Shown: positions 30,998 through 41,252, counted from the first letter of the stretch. The stretch: 44,633 nt of DNA from Flavobacteriales bacterium (GCA_027066365.1 JAMONV010000029.1:1-44633), one strand, 5' to 3'. Notes: a model not told the origin generated them from the letters alone. Numbers and translations are program-made.

Positions 30998-33484
30998 ATG
31001 AATTTCAAAAGTTTTTTGCGACTATTTATCGGATTTATCTCTGCTTGGTGGTCATTATGGAGCCAAACCAAAGTGGGAGGAATAGTGGTGGACGAGAACA
31101 ATCGACCTTTGGCATATGCCAATATAATTTTTACGGGATCCACAATAGGAACGATAACGGACGAAAAAGGACATTTTTATCTACAATCCGACAAAAATTT
31201 CCGGCAAATTTCCGTGGCATATTTGGGATATAAAACCGTAACCGTCCCGGTCAAACCTGTGGATTTGCATTTGAAAATCAAGCTTCAACCGGAAGCGGAA
31301 TCTTTGGGAAAAGTGAACGTTTATCTTGGCAAACCTAAAAACAAAGGCAATCCGGCCGTCAAGATCCTGAAAGAAATTTGGAAACGCAAACATCACAACG
31401 GAACCGAAATATTCGACTATTACGAAGCGAATAAATACGAAAAAATCGAATTTGACATTAACAATGTAGACAGCACCATGAAGCAATCGAAGCTATTTCG
31501 CGGCCTTGAATTCATTTTCGATTTTGTGGACACATCGCGCATCACCGGGAAAACCTTTTTACCGATTTTTATCAACGAAGCTTATTATAAAATATACGGC
31601 AAAAACAAACCGCCCCGTCAATACAAGGAAGAACTCATAGCACACAAAGCATCGGGGGTAAAAAACAACGAATTTGTCAATACCTATTTGCAAGATTTAT
31701 ATGCCGATTATAATGTATACGACAATTTTATCACGCTTTTCGGCAAACAATTCGTTAGTCCGCTTTCACGACTCGGCCCTACAACTTATTATTACATTCT
31801 CTCCGACACGGCCGATTATAACGGTGTCCGTTCATTTAACATCATCTTTTACCCCAGGCGTCACGGCGATTTGGCCTTTAAGGGCGACATGTGGATTGCC
31901 GATTCGACTTATGCCGTTCAAAACATCAGCATGCGAATTAGCCGAAAAGCCAACATAAACTGGATAAACGATTTCTATCTGGAACAAGAATTCGAGCGAA
32001 TAAACGACAGTGTCTTTCTTTTGAAGCGTGATTACATAATGACCGAATTGGGCTTGCAAACCGACGCCAAAGTCAGCAATATTTTGGTTAAACGCACTAC
32101 GGTCCTTGACCATTATCGCTTCAACATTCCCCACCCTAATAAATTTTATGAACAAGAACCGGATATTTATAACAAAAAAATCTACAACAAAACCGATCAA
32201 TATTGGACGCAAATCCGTCCCGAGAAGCTCAACCGCAATGAAAAAGGCGTCTATATCATGCTGGACTCCCTCAAAAAAACGCCCAAATTCAAACGCATGT
32301 CCGACTTGGCTACCATAATCGGTTCCGGATACGCATACATTAAATATTTTGATTACGGCCCCGTTTTTTCCACGATCGGATACAATGATGTCGAAGGAGT
32401 GCGGTTGCGTATAGGCGGCAGAAGTTATTTCGATACCAACGATTTATTGCGCCTACATGCCTATTTGGCATACGGATTTCATGACCGCCGTGTAAAATAC
32501 GGAGGAAAAATAGAGTGGGTTCCCGTGATTAAACCCCGCTTGTATCTTACGGCCGGCTACCGCAACGATGTAGAACAAATCGGTGTTTCGCTCACTTCGC
32601 TCAACGATGACGTGCTTTCGCGCGATTTTGCTTCTTCGTCGGTTTTTGCAACGGGAGATAAAACCAAATTAACCCGGGTACATATAGCCGAAATAAGTGC
32701 CGCTTACGAACCGGTCAAAAATCTTGAATTCCGGGCCGGATTCAATTATAAAAATTTAGCATCGGCGCATCCGAATTTTTCCTTGGATTACATCGACGAT
32801 CATGGCTATATTCGCTCCAAAGTTCGTCAACCGGAATGGTTTGTTCAAATCAAAGCTACGCCTTGGCGAAAAACCATTGGTTATGGCGTCAAACGATATG
32901 ATGTCAAACGCAATTATCCTGTTTTTTTAATACGCTATTCCCGCGGATTTTCCCATGGAGCACTTGACGCGTTCACCTACAACAAAATTCAATTGTATTA
33001 TGCCCAACATCTGAAAATCGGTGCGGTAGGAAAAAGCTATATTCAAGTGGAAACCGGCAAAACATTCGGCGCACTCCCTCTTGCATTGCTCAATGTGGTT
33101 CCCGGAAACCAATCATATTTTTACGTAAAAAAATCCTTTCAATTATTGAATTATTACGAATTTATAACCGACACCTATGCATCCTTCAAATGGATGCATA
33201 ATTTCGGTGGACGGATTTTTTCCAAAATTCCGCTCTTGAAAAAAACCAAATGGCGCGAATTGGTTTTTTTTAATACCGTTTGGGGACAAATCTCCAATCG
33301 TGCCCGCCGGATCAATGCTTCGGGTATATCATACCAAGCTCCGGACCCGGCCTACATGGAATACGGTGCGGGTGTGGGAAATATCCTGCGAATATGGGAA
33401 ATCGATGCCTTTTGGCGCGTCAATTACTTAAAACCCGGCGTCCCGCATTTTTTTGTTAAAATGAATTTCAGACTCGAATTTTAA
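30998..33484 (+). CDS. DUF5686 / carboxypeptidase-regulatory-like outer-membrane protein
   Basis: An 828-residue exported protein beginning at ATG 30998 with a signal peptide (NFKSFLRLFIGFISAWWSLWSQ). Residues ~25-105 form a CarboxypepD_reg-like plug-type domain: VGGIVVDENNRPLAYANIIFTGSTIGTITDEKGHFYL. The rest is DUF5686, with long alternating strands (for example RLYLTAGYRNDVEQIGVSLTSL, KNLEFRAGFNYKNLA) and the terminal FFVKMNFRLEF, which fits an outer-membrane barrel. The family is Bacteroidota-specific and related in layout to TonB-dependent receptors without the TonB box; function unknown. Confidence 0.85.
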   Translation: MNFKSFLRLFIGFISAWWSLWSQTKVGGIVVDENNRPLAYANIIFTGSTIGTITDEKGHFYLQSDKNFRQISVAYLGYKTVTVPVKPVDLHLKIKLQPEAESLGKVNVYLGKPKNKGNPAVKILKEIWKRKHHNGTEIFDYYEANKYEKIEFDINNVDSTMKQSKLFRGLEFIFDFVDTSRITGKTFLPIFINEAYYKIYGKNKPPRQYKEELIAHKASGVKNNEFVNTYLQDLYADYNVYDNFITLFGKQFVSPLSRLGPTTYYYILSDTADYNGVRSFNIIFYPRRHGDLAFKGDMWIADSTYAVQNISMRISRKANINWINDFYLEQEFERINDSVFLLKRDYIMTELGLQTDAKVSNILVKRTTVLDHYRFNIPHPNKFYEQEPDIYNKKIYNKTDQYWTQIRPEKLNRNEKGVYIMLDSLKKTPKFKRMSDLATIIGSGYAYIKYFDYGPVFSTIGYNDVEGVRLRIGGRSYFDTNDLLRLHAYLAYGFHDRRVKYGGKIEWVPVIKPRLYLTAGYRNDVEQIGVSLTSLNDDVLSRDFASSSVFATGDKTKLTRVHIAEISAAYEPVKNLEFRAGFNYKNLASAHPNFSLDYIDDHGYIRSKVRQPEWFVQIKATPWRKTIGYGVKRYDVKRNYPVFLIRYSRGFSHGALDAFTYNKIQLYYAQHLKIGAVGKSYIQVETGKTFGALPLALLNVVPGNQSYFYVKKSFQLLNYYEFITDTYASFKWMHNFGGRIFSKIPLLKKTKWRELVFFNTVWGQISNRARRINASGISYQAPDPAYMEYGAGVGNILRIWEIDAFWRVNYLKPGVPHFFVKMNFRLEF

Positions 33485-33542
33485 ATTTTCCCGTTATCTA
33501 TTTTTTTTTGTATTTTGCGTTTCGATAAGAAAAGGAAAATTC

Positions 33543-35699
33543 ATGAGAAAGACCGGCTTATTTATACATTGGATTGTGGGGGGATTATTATTTACCGTAA
33601 TAAAAATCGATAATTCTTTCGCTCAACAAAATCAATGCACGTTATTGGAAACCCGCGACACATCCATAACCTGCCTAAGTCCGTCGCCATGCGTCACACT
33701 GCATGCAAGCGTAATGCAAGGAATTAATATAGGAACCAACACATACCGGATTGAAAATCAAACCCCGTGCCCTTTACCCCCCTTCGATAACGGAACACCA
33801 ACGAACATTCACACCGATGACGACTGGTCAAATATTATTACTTTACCTTTTACGTTTTATTATTTCGGTCAACCCTATAACCAATTGATTATCGGTGATA
33901 ACGGAGTGGTTTCATTCGATACCAACAGAACAAGCCCGCAAAATCAGCAGCCGAATAGCTATTGCGCATGGAGTTTCAGCGCATCCGCTCCCAACCCCGG
34001 TTTATTCCGAAATACCATCTTTGGCGCCTATCACGATTTGTATATTCCGGCGGGAGGAACCATCAGATATTATGTTTCGGGAACCGCCCCTCAACGAATG
34101 TTTGTCATTGATTTTGACCGTGTAGCCCAATTTCGTTGTAATAACTTAAGAACATCCCAACGAATCATTTTATATGAAACAACCAACGTAATTGATGTAC
34201 AGATTATCGACAAACCCACTTGTTATAATTGGAACAACGGAAACGCACTTGTAGCCATACAAGACGAATCCGGAACCGTGGCTTATGTCCCTGCGGGACG
34301 AAATACCGGTCCGTGGTCGGCACAAAACGAACTTTGGCGTTTCATTCCAAATGATCCGGGCGGTGGACAGTACTCTTTGACTTGGTATGATATGGCCGGG
34401 AATGTTTTAGGCACCGGAGATTCCTTGCAAGTTTGCCCCACCTCCACCACTTCATATCGCATTGATCTGGAATTTGACGTTAACAACCAGCATTATGTTA
34501 TATCTGATACGGCAACGGTTTATGTAGATTTTTCGCATGAAGACGTAGATCTCGGACCCGACTTGCAAATGTGTCCCGGAGATACCCTGATATTAAACGC
34601 TTTTATGCAAAACGCTACGGGCTATCAATGGCAACATAACGGGGTGGATATCCCCGGGGCCACCCAATCCACCTATGCCGCCACCGAAGACGGTTCCTAT
34701 TCCGTTATTGTCGATATAGGACTCTGTAGTACCACCGATACCTTAAATATCAGTTACTACCCGTTCCTTCAAATCGATTTGGGGCCTGATGTCGAAGCTT
34801 GCGAAGGCGATACAATCACACTGGACGGAACCCCGTCCAATGCTACGGGTAACGAAACTTATCAATGGGAAAAAGACAGCACACCCATTAACGGCGCAAA
34901 CAATTCCACCCTGGACGTAACCGAAACGGGCACTTATTATGTTACCGTAAGCGCACCGGGATATTGCAGCATGACGGACAGCATCCATGTTCACTTCCAA
35001 CCACCGCCTCCTTTGGATCTGGGTCCCGACCAAACCGTTTGTGCCGACTCTACCGCCACCGTATCAGCCAATATCACCGACGGCGATGCATATTCATGGA
35101 TAATAAACGACGTCTTACAAAACACCAACGACCCCCATATCGACATCACCGGAACCGGTGAATACGATGTAACTTTAATCATGGATAAAGGTCCCTGCAC
35201 CGTGGAAGATTCCGTCCATGTTACCATTTTGGAACCCTTGCAAATAACCACCACTCCCATTATCTACGGTGAATTAATCGTGGATGTCACAGGCGGTTTA
35301 CCTCAATACTATTATGCGCTCAACGACCGCCCCTGGCAAACGGACAACCATTTCTACGACTTGCCCGACGGCGATTATTTGGTGCGCGTCAAGGATTCCA
35401 ACGATTGTGAATCCGAAACCACCGAACATGTAACCAACCTTATCTTCCCACCCTATTTTACGCCGAATAATGACGGAGAAAACGACCTGTGGCGGGTAAT
35501 CAACTCCGAGTATACGCCGGAAGCAAACCTTTATATCTACGACCGCTATGGCCGCTTACTAAAACACATCAACACCGCCGCCGATCAAGCTTGGGACGGA
35601 ACCTTCAACGGAAAACCGATGAACGCCACCGACTATTGGTATATATTGGTTTTACCCGATGGAAAAGTTTATAAAGGCCACTTCTCACTTATCCGCTAA
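33543..35699 (+). CDS. Type IX-secreted Ig-like surface protein (type B / gliding-associated C-terminal domain)
   Basis: A 718-residue secreted protein. The signal peptide ends around NSFAQQ. Residues ~45-270 form a beta-rich domain of unknown family with several Cys (FTFYYFGQPYNQLIIGDNGVVSFD and YHDLYIP segments, nidogen-like in appearance). Three Ig/PKD-like repeats start at DLGPD motifs at residues 336, 412 and 492, each followed by a C-x-G/D pattern and spaced 76 and 80 residues. Residues ~632-718 (FPPYFTPNNDGENDLW ... YIYDRYGRLLKHI ... WDGTFNGKPMNATDYWYIL) are the type B sorting domain recognised by the type IX secretion system. It is probably surface-attached or released, possibly adhesive. 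Confidence 0.88.
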   Translation: MRKTGLFIHWIVGGLLFTVIKIDNSFAQQNQCTLLETRDTSITCLSPSPCVTLHASVMQGINIGTNTYRIENQTPCPLPPFDNGTPTNIHTDDDWSNIITLPFTFYYFGQPYNQLIIGDNGVVSFDTNRTSPQNQQPNSYCAWSFSASAPNPGLFRNTIFGAYHDLYIPAGGTIRYYVSGTAPQRMFVIDFDRVAQFRCNNLRTSQRIILYETTNVIDVQIIDKPTCYNWNNGNALVAIQDESGTVAYVPAGRNTGPWSAQNELWRFIPNDPGGGQYSLTWYDMAGNVLGTGDSLQVCPTSTTSYRIDLEFDVNNQHYVISDTATVYVDFSHEDVDLGPDLQMCPGDTLILNAFMQNATGYQWQHNGVDIPGATQSTYAATEDGSYSVIVDIGLCSTTDTLNISYYPFLQIDLGPDVEACEGDTITLDGTPSNATGNETYQWEKDSTPINGANNSTLDVTETGTYYVTVSAPGYCSMTDSIHVHFQPPPPLDLGPDQTVCADSTATVSANITDGDAYSWIINDVLQNTNDPHIDITGTGEYDVTLIMDKGPCTVEDSVHVTILEPLQITTTPIIYGELIVDVTGGLPQYYYALNDRPWQTDNHFYDLPDGDYLVRVKDSNDCESETTEHVTNLIFPPYFTPNNDGENDLWRVINSEYTPEANLYIYDRYGRLLKHINTAADQAWDGTFNGKPMNATDYWYILVLPDGKVYKGHFSLIR

Positions 35700-35710
35700 A
35701 AATCGAATAA

Positions 35711-36319
35711 ATGAAAATAGCCGAAAAAGCCAATCGAATCTTTAATCAAAGCATACAAGATTACCATATCCGCGACGATATTCACCAACCCATGAAAAAT
35801 CCCTACGAACCCGGCAGCTTGGAATTTTTACTTTATATGAAAAATTGGATTGACACGGTGCAATGGCATTTGGAAGATATCATCCGGGATCCGGATATCA
35901 GCCCCGAAGAAGCATTGAAAATAAAGCGCTGGATCGATAGCTCCAATCAAGAAAGAACCGATACGGTGGAATTTATCGACAGCTGGTTCCTGGAAAAATA
36001 CAAAAAAGTCAAACCGCAACCCGATGCCAAAATCAATACCGAAAGCCCGGCTTGGGCCTTGGACAGATTATCCATCCTGGCACTAAAAATCTACCACATG
36101 AAACAAGAAGCGGAGCGTGATGATCTCCCGCCCGACAAAAAAAAGGAAGTAAAACAAAAATTGCAAATTTTGCTCGAACAACAAAAAGACCTCACTCAAG
36201 CCATCGACGAATTGCTGGAAGAAATAGCCCAAGGAAAAAAATATATGAAGGTCTATAAACAAATGAAAATGTATAACGACCCCGAGCTTAATCCCGTGCT
36301 ATATAAAAAACAGGGATGA
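35711..36319 (+). CDS. DUF4254 protein
   Basis: A 202-residue soluble, helical, highly charged protein of the DUF4254 family (NRIFNQSIQDYHIRDDIHQPMKNPYEPGSLEFLLYMKNWIDTVQWHLEDIIRDPDISPEEALKIKRWID). Function is unknown. In Bacteroidota it is found directly before glycosyltransferase family 9 genes, as here, where its stop overlaps the GT9 start by 4 bases; a role in envelope glycan assembly is inferred from that pairing. Confidence 0.85.
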   Translation: MKIAEKANRIFNQSIQDYHIRDDIHQPMKNPYEPGSLEFLLYMKNWIDTVQWHLEDIIRDPDISPEEALKIKRWIDSSNQERTDTVEFIDSWFLEKYKKVKPQPDAKINTESPAWALDRLSILALKIYHMKQEAERDDLPPDKKKEVKQKLQILLEQQKDLTQAIDELLEEIAQGKKYMKVYKQMKMYNDPELNPVLYKKQG

Positions 36320-37359
36320 ACAAAACAATCATTCCCGTCTTCCGCTTTTCCGCCATGGGCGATGTAGCCATGACGGTGCCAGTGCTCAAAACCCTCTTGG
36401 AAACGCACTCGACACTACAAATCCAAATGATTTCTCGCCCGTTTTTTAAACCTCTGTTCAAAAATATCCCGCGGTTATTTTTTACCGGTGCCGACGTAGA
36501 CAAACAATTTAAAGGAATATACGGACTTTATAAGCTATACAAACAACTTAATTCCACGGATTTTGATTCTGTCGCCGATTTACACGATGTGCTTCGTACG
36601 AAAATTCTTCGCAATTTTTTTCGTCTCTCCGGGAAAAAAGTCTATATTATCAACAAAGGACGACACGAAAAAAAAGAACTCATACGGAAACCGCTATCCC
36701 AAACCAGGCCGTTGCCAAGCACACACCAACGCTATGCCGATGTTTTCCGAACAATGGGCTACACTCTGGAACTAAAAAACTTCAAGCCGGTTGAACTAAA
36801 TCCCGGAAAACAAACCGAACGCTTCTTAAGAATTTTTAAAACTACTAAAATAATAGGCATAGCCCCCTTAGCCAAACATCCCGGAAAACAATATCCCTTG
36901 GCCCGAACGGGCGAAGTAATTAAACAAATTCTCATAAAAAATAATAATTCGGCGATTTTTTTGTTCGGTGCCCCCGGCGAAAAAGAATTACTCGAAACGC
37001 TTATTGCCGATAAGGAACGGGTTTTTAACCTTGCCGGAATGTTCTCTTTTGAGCAAGAATTGGAAATCATTTCGCAACTCGATTTAATGTTGGCTCCCGA
37101 TAGCGGAAACGGACATTTGGCGGCCAATTACGGAGTACCCGTTATCACCGTTTGGGGTGTCACACATCCTTATGGCGGTTTTGCACCCATTAACCAACCT
37201 TCCGGCATGCAAATTTTACCGGATTTGGAACGGTTTCCAATGCTCCCTTGTTCTATTTACGGAAACAAAATCTGCCCCGGATACGAAAAAATATGGGATA
37301 GTATCCCGCCGGAAAAAATTACCGAAAAAATTCTGGATTTCCTTCAAAACAAAGCCTAA
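36316..37359 (+). CDS. Glycosyltransferase family 9 (heptosyltransferase-like)
   Basis: A 347-residue GT-B enzyme of the heptosyltransferase family. The N-terminal RFSAMGDVAMTVPVL (10-24) is the family opening. The donor site is in IIGIAPLAKHPGKQYPL and the conserved LMLAPDSGNGHLAANYGVPVITVWGVTHPYGGFAP block (~260-294), where D-S-G-N-H replaces the commoner D-[ST]-G-x-x-H. It adds a sugar to lipopolysaccharide core on the cytoplasmic side of the inner membrane; the sugar is unknown. Coupled to the DUF4254 gene; convergent with the aromatic operon (3-base gap). Confidence 0.87.
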   Translation: MNKTIIPVFRFSAMGDVAMTVPVLKTLLETHSTLQIQMISRPFFKPLFKNIPRLFFTGADVDKQFKGIYGLYKLYKQLNSTDFDSVADLHDVLRTKILRNFFRLSGKKVYIINKGRHEKKELIRKPLSQTRPLPSTHQRYADVFRTMGYTLELKNFKPVELNPGKQTERFLRIFKTTKIIGIAPLAKHPGKQYPLARTGEVIKQILIKNNNSAIFLFGAPGEKELLETLIADKERVFNLAGMFSFEQELEIISQLDLMLAPDSGNGHLAANYGVPVITVWGVTHPYGGFAPINQPSGMQILPDLERFPMLPCSIYGNKICPGYEKIWDSIPPEKITEKILDFLQNKA

Positions 37360-37362
37360 ACT

Positions 37363-38451
37363 TCATTCTTTAGCCCCGTTCTTCTTTTGTTGCATCAAAC
37401 TCTCTTCATGTATGACCGAAAATAATGTTTTAACAAATTCTTCCGACAAACCGTTTCGGGCGGCAAATTCTACGGCCCGCTTGAAAACCACTTCCCATCG
37501 CCCCGGTTGCAATAGAGAAATATTTTGTTGTTTTTTGATATGACCGATTAGCCTTACCACTTTCATGCGCTCGGCAAATAATTCCAATATCTGCTCGTCA
37601 ATTATATCAATATGGCGCCGCAATTCGTTAAGATCCTGTTTTAACCGGTCCTCTTCCGCTTGTGGCTTCTTAACAATCAAACGACGGATAATGTCATGCA
37701 AAACCTCCGGAGTCACTTGTTGCTTGGCATCACTCCATGCCGCATCAGGATGGATATGACTTTCAATCATTACCCCGTCATACTGCAATTCAAGAGCCAT
37801 TTGAGCAATATCGAAAATACAATCCCTTCGACCGCAAATATGCGAAGGATCGATAATCATGGGAACGGAGGGTAAAAGACGCTTAAAATTCAAAGGAATC
37901 TGCCATTTGGGCTTATTACGGTAGGGACTTTTTTGGTAAACCGAAAAACCCCGATGAATAACACCGATATTTTCAATTCCCGCCCGGTAAATACGGTCCA
38001 CCGCACCAATCCATAAATCCAAATCCGGATTGACGGGATTTTTAACCATAACAATCATATCCCTTAGACCGCGAAGGGCTTCCGCTATTTCTTGTACGGC
38101 AAAAGGATTGGCCGATGTGCGCGCCCCGACCCAAAGCATTTTGATTCCGAATTTCAGTGCCTTATCCACATGCTTTGCATTAGCCACTTCAATAAAAGGT
38201 TCCAAACCGGTTTCTTTTTTTACTCGCACCAACCATGGCAAAGCTTGTTCGCCTACTCCCTCAAAGTTTCCGGGACGCGTGCGCGGTTTCCATACACCGG
38301 CACGAAACACGGTCACACGGCCACCCGTCAATGCATGTGCAGTTTCCAATACTTGTTCTTCGGTTTCCGCACTACACGGTCCCGCTATGGTCAATGGATG
38401 CCCCAATTGCATGGCATCCAACCACCGCCTGAACACACTACGATTTTCCAT
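37363..38451 (-). CDS. Bifunctional DAHP synthase / chorismate mutase
   Basis: A 362-residue fusion. Residues ~1-260 are a type I-beta (KDO8P-synthase-like) DAHP synthase: LTIAGPCSAET, FRAGVWKPRTRPGNFEGVGEQAL, WVGARTSANPF, VMVKNPVNPDL, SHICGRRD and MIESHIHPDAAWSDAKQQ. Residues ~275-355 are an AroQ-type chorismate mutase helical domain (LNELRRHIDIIDEQILELFAERMKVVRLIGHIKKQQ). The fusion catalyses entry into the shikimate pathway and the first step towards Phe and Tyr; the mutase domain commonly serves as the regulatory module. It overlaps tyrA by 14 bases and is last in the operon. Confidence 0.93.
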   Translation of the reverse strand: MENRSVFRRWLDAMQLGHPLTIAGPCSAETEEQVLETAHALTGGRVTVFRAGVWKPRTRPGNFEGVGEQALPWLVRVKKETGLEPFIEVANAKHVDKALKFGIKMLWVGARTSANPFAVQEIAEALRGLRDMIVMVKNPVNPDLDLWIGAVDRIYRAGIENIGVIHRGFSVYQKSPYRNKPKWQIPLNFKRLLPSVPMIIDPSHICGRRDCIFDIAQMALELQYDGVMIESHIHPDAAWSDAKQQVTPEVLHDIIRRLIVKKPQAEEDRLKQDLNELRRHIDIIDEQILELFAERMKVVRLIGHIKKQQNISLLQPGRWEVVFKRAVEFAARNGLSEEFVKTLFSVIHEESLMQQKKNGAKE

Positions 38452-39304
38452 TTTTCCGGTTTATTCGATCAATTACTTTTCCTATGCGGTTGACTTGTTG
38501 CAAGATATGGAAAATTTCTTCTCGTTTATCGGATTCCAATAATGCTATGAATGCATCCAAATTCTTTCGATAGGCCTGCAGTACCTTTAAAATCTCGTGC
38601 CTGTTTTCTCCGAAAATCGGTGTCCATGTTTCCGGCGAACTTTTGGCCAGCCTCACCGTCGAAGCAAATCCGCTTCCTGCCATCAGAAAAATGTTGTCTT
38701 CGTCTTGTTCAATTTCCAAAACGGTTTGTCCGAGTACAAAAGCACTCACATGCGATAAGTGCGAAACATAAGCGATATGTTTGTCATGTTCGGCTGATGA
38801 CATGTAATAATTCTTCATACCTATCGCTTCGTGTAATGCGGTCACTTCAGCCAATGCTTCCGGAGATGATCGTTGCGGATCGGTGATAATGTTTATTTTG
38901 CCACGAAACAACTCTTTTTTTGCCGCCTGAGGTCCCGAATATTCGGTGCCGGCTATGGGATGCGAAAGCACAAAACGCCTCCTGGAGGGATGATTATCGA
39001 TCGCTTCGGACAAATTTCTTTTGATTGACCCGGTATCGAAAACCCATGTTGTGTCTCCGGTTTTTTCCAAAAATTCAACCGCCAAGCCAGGCAATCGGTC
39101 GACGGGAACGGCTAAAATCAACAAGTCCGTATGCTCGAGCATATCTTCCGATAACACATCGTCCACCAAGCCCAATTCAATGGCTTTTTGCAAATGCTTA
39201 CCATCCCGGTCGGTGCCGAATACACGATATTTACCGCTTTCCTTCAAGGCTAACCCGTATGAGCCTCCGATTAAACCCAATCCTATAATTCCCACATTTT
39301 TCAT
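38438..39304 (-). CDS. tyrA: Prephenate dehydrogenase
   Basis: A 288-residue NAD(P)-dependent enzyme converting prephenate to 4-hydroxyphenylpyruvate in tyrosine synthesis. The dinucleotide fold GLGLIGGS is at residues 8-15. Further landmarks are FVLSHPIAGTEYSGPQAAKKELFRGK and the helical segment HDKHIAYVSHLSHVSAFVLGQ, with the His pair used in catalysis and substrate binding. It lacks a fused mutase or ACT domain; the mutase is in the next gene. It overlaps the aminotransferase gene by 4 bases. Confidence 0.92.
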   Translation of the reverse strand: MKNVGIIGLGLIGGSYGLALKESGKYRVFGTDRDGKHLQKAIELGLVDDVLSEDMLEHTDLLILAVPVDRLPGLAVEFLEKTGDTTWVFDTGSIKRNLSEAIDNHPSRRRFVLSHPIAGTEYSGPQAAKKELFRGKINIITDPQRSSPEALAEVTALHEAIGMKNYYMSSAEHDKHIAYVSHLSHVSAFVLGQTVLEIEQDEDNIFLMAGSGFASTVRLAKSSPETWTPIFGENRHEILKVLQAYRKNLDAFIALLESDKREEIFHILQQVNRIGKVIDRINRKNGKS

Positions 39305-40437
39305 GGACGTATCCGTTTGATAGCTTCGTCATACTGCGCTTCGGAAACGGTTAAAGAAATCCGGACATATTGATCCCACTGCGGCCCGAAAATGGTTCCC
39401 GGCGCAATAAATATGTGATACTTGTAAAACCATTCGTCCGCCAACCGTTTTCCGGACATTCCTTCGGGTAATTTCACCCAACAAAACATTCCGCCGCCTT
39501 CGGTATTACATTCTCCTTCGAAATTTTGAATTAATTCCAAAACTTTTCGCTTTCTTTTATCGTAAATCGAATTGATTTTTTCCAGCCAATCGTCAGCCAA
39601 ATCCAAGGCGGTTTCGGCAGCTTTTTGCATGGGATAAAACATACCGCTTTCAATGTTGCTTTGCACTTTGGCCATTTGCCGGATAATTTCGGGATGTCCG
39701 GCCACCCAACCGATACGCCATCCGGCCATGTTAAAATTTTTACTCATGGATTGAAACTCTACGGCATAAATATTTTTCGCATATTTAAGCACACTTTCGG
39801 GTTGACGGGTAATGAGCGAATATGGATTATCAAAGGCTAAAATTATATCTTTGTCCCGCAAAAATGCCACGGTTTCTTTCAAAAACTCAACCGAAGCGGG
39901 CTCTCCTGTCGGCATGTTGGTATAATTAAGCCACATGATTTTTGCCCGTCGAATCTTATCGCTGTTTTTTGCCCAGTCGGGTTTCCATTTTTTCTCCGCT
40001 TCCAAAGGCAATACCTCTACATTGGCACCAACCAAACGCGCCACCGAAGCATAAGCCATATATCCGGGTTGAGGCACCAAAATCCAATCGCCCGGGTCGG
40101 TGAAGGCAAGTGATAACCACATAATCCCCGATTTGGAACCCATCAACGGAAGAATCTGTGTCTCGGGATCCAATTCCACTCCGAAACGCTTCCGGTAAAA
40201 TTGCGCAATAGCCGCTTTAAACGATGGCAAACCGCCATAAGGTTGATAACCGTGCGCTCCTTTATCATTCAAATGTGCTATGAGACTGTGAATCACTTCG
40301 GGCGGCGGTGGCAAATCGGGATTACCGATGGCCATCAAAATAAAAGGTTCGCCTTTTTTTTCCAACCGACGAATTTCTTCGCGCTTGACGGCAAAATAAT
40401 AGTCCTTGATAAAATCAAGACGGTGCGCAGTTTTCAT
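39301..40437 (-). CDS. Class I/II PLP aminotransferase of the aromatic operon
   Basis: A 378-residue fold-type I aminotransferase. Residues NYTNMPTGEPAS (171-182), the PLP pyridine contact D203 (AFDNPYS) and Schiff-base K233 (SMSKNFNMAGWRIGW) are present. Position between pheA and tyrA points to transamination of phenylpyruvate, 4-hydroxyphenylpyruvate or prephenate itself; an LL-diaminopimelate aminotransferase-like enzyme is the sequence-based alternative. It overlaps both neighbours by 4 bases, so it is translated in a tight chain with them. Confidence 0.88.
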   Translation of the reverse strand: MKTAHRLDFIKDYYFAVKREEIRRLEKKGEPFILMAIGNPDLPPPPEVIHSLIAHLNDKGAHGYQPYGGLPSFKAAIAQFYRKRFGVELDPETQILPLMGSKSGIMWLSLAFTDPGDWILVPQPGYMAYASVARLVGANVEVLPLEAEKKWKPDWAKNSDKIRRAKIMWLNYTNMPTGEPASVEFLKETVAFLRDKDIILAFDNPYSLITRQPESVLKYAKNIYAVEFQSMSKNFNMAGWRIGWVAGHPEIIRQMAKVQSNIESGMFYPMQKAAETALDLADDWLEKINSIYDKRKRKVLELIQNFEGECNTEGGGMFCWVKLPEGMSGKRLADEWFYKYHIFIAPGTIFGPQWDQYVRISLTVSEAQYDEAIKRIRP

Positions 40438-41252
40438 AGTTGTCCGTTTTTGTATACACCCAGTATTTTTACCCGGTTGGCATGCTCTTTCATTTGTTTC
40501 AAAGCTTTTGAAATTTGATCGGGATATTCATATGCCATATCGATAAAAAAAGCATACTCGAAAGGCTTGTCGCCAATCGGCACCGATTGTATTTTGGTCA
40601 TATTCAAACCCGCATGCGCAATGATGCCCAAAAAGTCGTAAAGACTGCCACTACGGTGATCCAAATTGACTTTTAAACTGATTTTATCATTCCCGTCAAA
40701 CTCCGGCTCCGAAGGCGTTCTCAAAACGACAAACCGGGTCGTATTGGTCGGATGATCCTGTATATTTTCCGCTATAATTTCCAATCCGTATAACCGGGCG
40801 GCTATGGCCGGTGCTATGGCAGCGGTATTTTTCAATTTTTTTTCCGAAATATACTTGGCCGCTCCGGCGGTGTCTTCGAATTCAACTCTTTTTAAATGCG
40901 AATGCGCTTTAAAAAAAAGCTTACACTGGTGAAGCGCCATGGAATGACTCAAAACTTCGTTTATCTGCATCAATTTCGTTCCGGGTAAGGTCATTAAACT
41001 GTGTTGAACCGGCAAATAAATTTCCCCTTCGATTTGCAAATTATTTTCGTCTAACAATAAATAATTCGGCAAAATACTTCCGGCCAAGGAATTTTCAATA
41101 GCCATAACGGCTTTATCCGCCTTACCTTCTTTCAAGCAAACCGGCAAATCACTAAAATACCGGCAAGCAACAACAGAATGATTTTCTCCAAAGAACTTCC
41201 GAACGGCCCAATCGTGAAAGGAGCCCGCTATTCCTTGAATGGCAATGCGCAT
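40434..41252 (-). CDS. pheA: Prephenate dehydratase with ACT domain
   Basis: A 272-residue enzyme converting prephenate to phenylpyruvate. The catalytic domain begins IAIQGIAGSFHDWA and contains the essential TTRF (171-174). An ACT domain (~190-265) has HRSGSLYDFLGIIAHAGLNMTKIQSVPI, where canonical enzymes have KIESRP; the domain normally mediates phenylalanine feedback. It is the first gene of the leftward pheA / aminotransferase / tyrA / DAHP synthase-mutase operon. No attenuator leader peptide is visible in the 74 bases upstream. Confidence 0.93.
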   Translation of the reverse strand: MRIAIQGIAGSFHDWAVRKFFGENHSVVACRYFSDLPVCLKEGKADKAVMAIENSLAGSILPNYLLLDENNLQIEGEIYLPVQHSLMTLPGTKLMQINEVLSHSMALHQCKLFFKAHSHLKRVEFEDTAGAAKYISEKKLKNTAAIAPAIAARLYGLEIIAENIQDHPTNTTRFVVLRTPSEPEFDGNDKISLKVNLDHRSGSLYDFLGIIAHAGLNMTKIQSVPIGDKPFEYAFFIDMAYEYPDQISKALKQMKEHANRVKILGVYKNGQL

